Assembly (NCBI GenBank): GCA_016714645.1
Contig: JADKCI010000005.1
Coordinates: 496,001-560,000 of the forward strand
Reading direction: 5' to 3'
Origin: Chromatiaceae bacterium
Lineage (GTDB): Bacteria; Pseudomonadota; Gammaproteobacteria; Chromatiales; Chromatiaceae
Length of the DNA stretch: 64,000 nt
Positions 59,885 to 64,000 of this stretch are shown piece after piece (within the stretch, counting starts at the first letter, position 1; each line of letters begins with the position of its first letter). The translations under genes and the position numbers were made by a program. The notes beneath the pieces are model-generated. The model made no database searches. It was not told the origin of the DNA and saw only the letters and a program-made list of their open reading frames with translations.

Positions 59885-61765
59885 TTAGAGCTTGCTGGCG
59901 TCGTGGCAGGCCGCGCCACAGGCATGGGTGTAGGGAATGGGCATGGCCTTGCCGGGTTCCACCCCCTTGACCCCCGCGTTGTCCTTGCGCGGCACGTCAT
60001 AAAGGTGCGACGTGATGTCATTCATCCAGTAGTTCTTGCCGTCGCTTCCCACCAGGCCCTTGCCCATGCCGGCGCCGGTCTGCATGGTCTTGGTGTTGTG
60101 GCAGCTCGTGCAGGCGATCTTGTCCGGGGCCACGGTGCATTGGGTCGTCGCCTTGACGTGCTTCTTCATGTCCGTTTGCTTCTCGTGGCACTGGTTACAG
60201 GCCTTGCTGGAATCCAGGGCCGCCTTGCGCTGATGGGCGAACTCGGCCTCCCCATGGGGGTCATGACAGTCGTAACAGGCCACCAGGTGTCGGTCATTGC
60301 GGTACTTTGACGCCTTGATAAAGTCGGTGCCCTGCTGGTGGTGGGCCTTGGAGTGGATCCCATCCGGCCAGAAGTCCTTTTCGGCCGCATCCTCCCGGCT
60401 GGTGAACTGGGTGAGGAAGCTGTTGCGGCTGGTGCCGGGGGGCATCATCCGATTGGCGACATCGACCGGCGAGTCGTTACCCAAGTGGCCCTGGGGGCGG
60501 CTATGGCATTGCACGCAGATAGTGGAGGCGCGTTCCGAGGCCAATTTACCGGGATTGACGATGCTGACCGACTCCTCGTCCTTCGCATGCGCCGACCCCG
60601 GACCGTGACAGGTCTCGCAGCCCATGTTGAGCTCATTGGGAACGCCGTCGCCATCAATGTCCAACTCGCCATTTTTATCGTTCACCGAGCCGGCGATAAA
60701 TTTGCCCTCGGGGGTTTCGGTCAGGGTAAAGCCCGCGTAGTGACAGGAGGCACACTCCCGCTCGAAGGACTTCTTCGCTGGGGGGTCGGTGAGCTTCTTG
60801 GTCTCCTCCTTGAACAGCCAGTCCGCATGGTAATCGCGCCACTGCTTGCGGCTACGGTCGCCAAAGGAATCGTCGCCCTGGGTATTGAACTGCACGAAGG
60901 GGAAGAGATTCTGGCCGACGCGATAGAGGTAGCGCTGTTTGTAGAGGCCACCGCCATAGGTCAGCTCCACGGGATAGACCCGGGGCGGGTCGCTGGGATC
61001 GCGGACATTCTCGGTACGGAACTTGAGCTTGCCGTCGGTATCCTTGAAGAAGGTCGCGGTAAAGCTCACCGTGCTCGGATCGGCGGGCTCCTTATCGCTG
61101 ATCTGGTACTTGTCGAAGCCACGCTTCTCATCAAAGCCATAAAACCAGAACTTGGTTCCAGCCGTGAGCTTGTCCAGACCCTGGTTGAAATCGGGAAAGC
61201 GGGAGTAATCCTGATTTTTGCTGTCGTCACCGATAACGCGGATACCTAACCGATGCAGCGTCTTAGTGAAATGCTCCTGCTCCTCGTGGCATTTCAGGCA
61301 CTTGGTGGTACCTATGTAGGAGGCATCGGTTGGGGTATTGCCCGACACCTTGACCGTCACCGCCGCCTTCGTCAGCTCTTGAGTGGACAGGGCCTTGCGC
61401 GACTTATCGCCGCCAGGCAGGTAGCGGGCATCGGCGGGCTCCACGTACAGAAAGAAGTGGCCTTTCGGCACCTTGGGGACCGCGAACTTACCGCCAGGGC
61501 CGCTCTTCGCCTGCAAGTAACTTTGCCGGTGAGCCGCCAGATTGTCCTCCAAGGGCTCGTCGTTGGGGGAGTCCCGCTTGATCTCCACCGGCGTCTTGGC
61601 CATGGCCGCCACGTCGCCGGCGGGAATCAGCCAGACGGTGGCGTTCTCCAGCTTTTTGCCGTCGGCATCCTCGACCACGCCCTTGACGGTGGCCGCCGCC
61701 ACGGGACCCGCGGCCAGGATAGCGGCGACGGCGAGCCCCAGCAGGGTTGCGAAGCTTGTTTTCAT
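59885..61765 (-). CDS. exported multihaem cytochrome c with N-terminal carboxypeptidase-regulatory-like domain
   Basis: A 626-residue protein: signal peptide (LAVAAILAAGPVAAA), a beta-sandwich of the carboxypeptidase-regulatory/Cna kind (about 25-130, VKGVVEDADGKKLENATVWL), then a cytochrome part. I count seven CxxCH sites (CLKCH, CASCH, CETCH, CVQCH, CYDCH, CNQCH, CTSCH) and one C-terminal CGAACH (CX3CH), i.e. up to eight haems. A DIDGDGVPNE segment may bind calcium. It is not one of the well-known octahaem reductases by motif spacing; its partners and substrate are unknown. A sigma-54 promoter lies 67 bp upstream. Confidence 0.85.
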   Translation of the reverse strand: MKTSFATLLGLAVAAILAAGPVAAATVKGVVEDADGKKLENATVWLIPAGDVAAMAKTPVEIKRDSPNDEPLEDNLAAHRQSYLQAKSGPGGKFAVPKVPKGHFFLYVEPADARYLPGGDKSRKALSTQELTKAAVTVKVSGNTPTDASYIGTTKCLKCHEEQEHFTKTLHRLGIRVIGDDSKNQDYSRFPDFNQGLDKLTAGTKFWFYGFDEKRGFDKYQISDKEPADPSTVSFTATFFKDTDGKLKFRTENVRDPSDPPRVYPVELTYGGGLYKQRYLYRVGQNLFPFVQFNTQGDDSFGDRSRKQWRDYHADWLFKEETKKLTDPPAKKSFERECASCHYAGFTLTETPEGKFIAGSVNDKNGELDIDGDGVPNELNMGCETCHGPGSAHAKDEESVSIVNPGKLASERASTICVQCHSRPQGHLGNDSPVDVANRMMPPGTSRNSFLTQFTSREDAAEKDFWPDGIHSKAHHQQGTDFIKASKYRNDRHLVACYDCHDPHGEAEFAHQRKAALDSSKACNQCHEKQTDMKKHVKATTQCTVAPDKIACTSCHNTKTMQTGAGMGKGLVGSDGKNYWMNDITSHLYDVPRKDNAGVKGVEPGKAMPIPYTHACGAACHDASKL

Positions 61766-61831
61766 CGTGCTTTGATTCTCCCCATACGATACTTAGAGTG
61801 ATGGCCATGCGAGGCGTGGCGTATTTCCAAG

Positions 61832-61847
61832 TGCAATTGTCTGGCCA
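61832..61847 (-). promoter_or_regulatory. sigma-54 (-24/-12) promoter of the multihaem cytochrome
   Basis: On the minus strand TGGCCAGACAATTGCA has GG and GC at the required 10-bp spacing, TTGCA exact and TGGCCA close to TGGCAC. A start near 61821 gives about 55 nt of leader to the ATG at 61765. The next gene upstream is an NtrC-type activator, which sigma-54 promoters need. Confidence 0.7.
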
Positions 61848-61934
61848 GCGAGTAGGCCTGACGTAGCATCCTGGGATCGTTGCATTTAGCAGGCGGAGGC
61901 AGGAGGACGGCGGGGACGCCCATCGTCACGCTGG

Positions 61935-61961
61935 CATGACATGTGTCATGACTTCATGACA
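61935..61961. promoter_or_regulatory. candidate enhancer for the NtrC-type activator
   Basis: CATGACATGTGTCATG (61935-61950) is a dyad with 7-bp arms, and a third half-site CATGACA lies at 61955-61961. It is centred about 100 bp upstream of the sigma-54 promoter, the usual enhancer distance, and directly after the activator gene's stop. Confidence 0.6.
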
Positions 61962-63312
61962 GGTCCCAACGTTTTAGACGCGGGTACAGATTCTGCCGGG
62001 CGATGCCGCTGATACGGGCCGCCTCGCTGACGTTGCCGCCGGCGGCCTGGAGCAGGCGGACCAGATAGCCCTGCTCGAAGTGGCCGCGTTCCTCCTCGTA
62101 GGGCAGCACGGCCTGCGGGGCCGCCAGGGGCTGGGTGCCCTCGGCGGCCAGGTGCTCCAGGTGGACGGGGCCGATGGCCCCCCCGGGATGCAGCGCCACC
62201 ACGCGCTCCACGGTGTGGCGCAACTGACGGACGTTGCCGGGCCAGGCAAAGCCCTCCAGCAGGCGGATGGCGTCCGGGGTGAAGGGCCCGACGTCCTTGT
62301 GGAAACGGGCCTTGAACAGCTCCAGAAAGTGCAGGGTGAGGGCCAGGATGTCCTCCCGCCGTTCGCGCAGCGGCGTGATGCGCAGGGCAACCACATTGAT
62401 GCGGTAGAACAAATCCTCGCGAAAGCTGTGGTCGCGCACGGCGTCCGCCAGTCGGCGATTGCAGGCGCAGATCAGGCGGAAGTCGCTGCCACGCAGGGCC
62501 GTGCCGCCCAGCCGCTGGAAGTTGCGCTCCTGAAGCACCCGCAACAGGCTGGTCTGGAGCTTGGGGCTCATGTCCGCCACCTCATCGAGGAAGAGGGAGC
62601 CGCCGTTGGCCTGCTCGAGGTATCCCGGCGTGGTCCGGGCCGCCCCGGTAAAGGCGCCCTTCTCGTAGCCAAACAGGGTGCTCTCGAGCAGTTGCTCGGA
62701 CAGGGCGCCGCAGTTGACCTCGAAGAAGGGCCCGGCGGCCCGTGGGCTGCTGGCGTGCAGGATACGCGCCACCACCTCCTTGCCGGTGCCGCTCTCGCCC
62801 TCCAGAAGGACCGTGGTATCCAGCGGCGCGACCTGGCGGATCTGTTGCAGCAGACGCTCGATGGCCGGCGAGCGGCCGATCAGGACCTGACCCTCGGCGC
62901 GCCCGTCCAGGGTGTGCCGCAGGCTGTCGATCTCGCGATAGGCGCGATCCAGTTCCAGGGCCTTGTCAATGGTTGCCTCCAGGGATTCGAGGTCCTCGAA
63001 GGGCTTGGTCAGGTAATCGAAGAGGCCCCCACGCACCGCGCGCACCGCATCGCGCACATCGGCATAGCCGGTGATCAGGATGGCGACCTGGTGCGGTCGC
63101 TCCCGGCGCATCTCCTCGACCAGGTCCAGGCCGCCGCCATCCGGCAGCCGCTGGTCCATCAGGATCAGGTGGTAATCGCTGGTGCGAAAGCGCTGTCGAG
63201 CGCCGGCGGCATCGACGGCCACGTCCAGCGTCAGGGGGCGTCCACGGAACAGGCCCGCGAACAGGGTGGCCGTATAGGGCTCGTCATCGACCAGCAGGAT
63301 CTTGACCGTCAC
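61954..63312 (-). CDS. NtrC family sigma-54-dependent response regulator
   Basis: A 452-residue regulator: receiver (VDDEP, phospho-aspartate in LILMDQRLPDG, YLTKPFED), AAA+ domain with Walker A EGESGTGKE, the sigma-54 contact GYEKGAFTGA and Walker B LFLDEVADMS, and a Fis-type HTH at the C-terminus (NVSEAARISGIARQNLYPRL). The GTG at 63312 has GGGAG six bases upstream and opens MTVKILLVDDEP; an ATG at 63333 is the alternative. It overlaps the kinase gene. Confidence 0.92.
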   Translation of the reverse strand: MTVKILLVDDEPYTATLFAGLFRGRPLTLDVAVDAAGARQRFRTSDYHLILMDQRLPDGGGLDLVEEMRRERPHQVAILITGYADVRDAVRAVRGGLFDYLTKPFEDLESLEATIDKALELDRAYREIDSLRHTLDGRAEGQVLIGRSPAIERLLQQIRQVAPLDTTVLLEGESGTGKEVVARILHASSPRAAGPFFEVNCGALSEQLLESTLFGYEKGAFTGAARTTPGYLEQANGGSLFLDEVADMSPKLQTSLLRVLQERNFQRLGGTALRGSDFRLICACNRRLADAVRDHSFREDLFYRINVVALRITPLRERREDILALTLHFLELFKARFHKDVGPFTPDAIRLLEGFAWPGNVRQLRHTVERVVALHPGGAIGPVHLEHLAAEGTQPLAAPQAVLPYEEERGHFEQGYLVRLLQAAGGNVSEAARISGIARQNLYPRLKRWDLS

Positions 63313-64000
63313 CGCGCGCTCCCGGGTTGCCATGGGTGTCGGGAAGCCATATCGCAAAGATCGCACCACCATCCGGGTGGTTGTCGCCAGTGGCCTCCCC
63401 CTCATGCAGGATGGCGACGTGCTGCACCACCGCCAGCCCGAGCCCGGTCCCCGTGGAGCGGGTGGTAAAGAAGGGGGTGAACAGCTTCTCGCGCACTGCC
63501 GCCGTGAGGCCCGGGCCCTGGTCGATGACCGCCAGGGACCAGCCGGGGCGGCGCTCGGACCCGGTGGCCGGCCGCAACCGCACGGTGATGGTCCCCTCGG
63601 GCGGATTGATCTGACCGGCATTGGCCAGCAGGTTGAAGAGGGCGTGGCGCACCAGCACGGGGTCGATGTCGAGGGTCACCGGCGGCGGCAACTCGGTGGC
63701 GACCGCCGGGTGGCGGTCGGTGCTCTGCTGGAACAGGGCGATGGTGTCGCGCACCAGGGCCGTGACCTCGGTGGGCCTGCGCTCAGAGCGTGACACTCGG
63801 GTAAAGGCCAGCATGCGTTGCAGGAAGGCGTGGCAATCCTTGCCCGCCCGACGAATCTCGCCCAGCAAGTGGCGCACCCGCACCGGGTCGTCGGCCTCGC
63901 GCTCGGCCAACTGGGCCATGTTGATCACCCCCACCAGGGGATTGTTGATCTGGTGTGCGATCTCGCCAATGGTGCGCCCCACCTCGGACAGCTTCTCGAT
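63284..64000 (-). CDS. NtrB-like sensor histidine kinase, 5' end outside window
   Basis: The C-terminal 239 or so codons of a histidine kinase; the frame continues past the window edge. The phospho-histidine box is EIAHQINNPLVGVI, the ATPase core has FNLLANAGQINP, IDQGPGLT, LFTPFFTTRSTGTGLGLAVV. The N-terminal sensor part is not visible. Its stop overlaps the NtrC-type gene by about 29 bp, so the two are a cognate pair. Confidence 0.92.
   Translation of the reverse strand: MEKLSEVGRTIGEIAHQINNPLVGVINMAQLAEREADDPVRVRHLLGEIRRAGKDCHAFLQRMLAFTRVSRSERRPTEVTALVRDTIALFQQSTDRHPAVATELPPPVTLDIDPVLVRHALFNLLANAGQINPPEGTITVRLRPATGSERRPGWSLAVIDQGPGLTAAVREKLFTPFFTTRSTGTGLGLAVVQHVAILHEGEATGDNHPDGGAIFAIWLPDTHGNPGARGDGQDPAGR

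Noticed and set aside
62080..63468. A 462-codon plus-strand frame opposite the NtrC-type gene
   Set aside because: Antisense to a complete AAA+ regulator; no protein similarity.
1..64000. CRISPR arrays, tRNA or rRNA genes
   Set aside because: No regularly spaced repeats, and no GTTCRANYC-type T-loop in a cloverleaf context or rRNA-like segments were found by reading.

Overview
The window is high-GC bacterial chromosome. It looks like a gammaproteobacterium of the purple-sulfur (Chromatiales-like) type. That placement is an inference from gene order (aroA-cmk-rpsA-ihfB; rluD-pgeF convergent with bamD; nadE next to glnB), a two-domain GlnA-type gshA, the Pqi system and the multihaem cytochrome. 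No rRNA, tRNA or CRISPR array was seen.

Layout. 1-2301: end of a cobalamin cluster (cobT partial, a cobC-like phosphatase, cobS). 2413-9457: a translationally coupled type I restriction-modification operon in the order hsdR-hsdS-orf62-rhuM-hsdM, inserted between housekeeping genes. 9549-19258: housekeeping block on the minus strand (gshA, prc, def, gcvR-like, pgeF, rluD, glnB, nadE), with bamD on the plus strand. 19516-23518: a decayed nucleotidyltransferase fragment, then a substrate-binding lipoprotein paired with a HAMP-PAS-PAS-GGDEF-EAL protein. 24040-27200: gltIJKL acidic amino-acid ABC transporter.

27406-34963 is the accessory region. It holds a umuD remnant overlapping umuC, an SRAP gene, and debris of several families (excisionase-like HTH, Calx-beta repeat, tyrosine recombinase N-terminus). 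It also holds one well-formed integron attC site and two half sites around frameshifted cassette-like genes (lipocalin-like; HEAT-HNH), a VOC protein, a second copy of the last 706 bp of umuC, and a DMT exporter with a histidine-rich tail.

35130-41116: envelope and oxidative-stress block (pqiC, pqiB, a Spy/CpxP-like protein, an exported Fe/Mn superoxide dismutase, a pqiA that appears split by a frameshift, two small membrane proteins). 41257-49275: a Cache-AlbA_2 membrane protein with a possible leaderless start, cca, DUF4126 and DUF2939 proteins, a Pro/Gly/Tyr-rich lipoprotein, an MBL-Nudix fusion, an orphan phoB preceded by a good Pho box, and ihfB. 49407-59659: rpsA, cmk, aroA, a dihydrolipoamide-dehydrogenase-like flavoprotein, uspA, a SulP transporter and an OmpR-type two-component pair.

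59885-64000 is the most coherent candidate regulatory system. A multihaem cytochrome c with a Cna/carboxypeptidase-like N-terminal domain is preceded by a -24/-12 (sigma-54) promoter. A 16-bp dyad lies about 90-105 bp further upstream, and the genes immediately upstream are an NtrC-type sigma-54 activator and its histidine kinase. The sequence therefore shows activator, enhancer, promoter and target together. The signal and the electron-transfer role are unknown.
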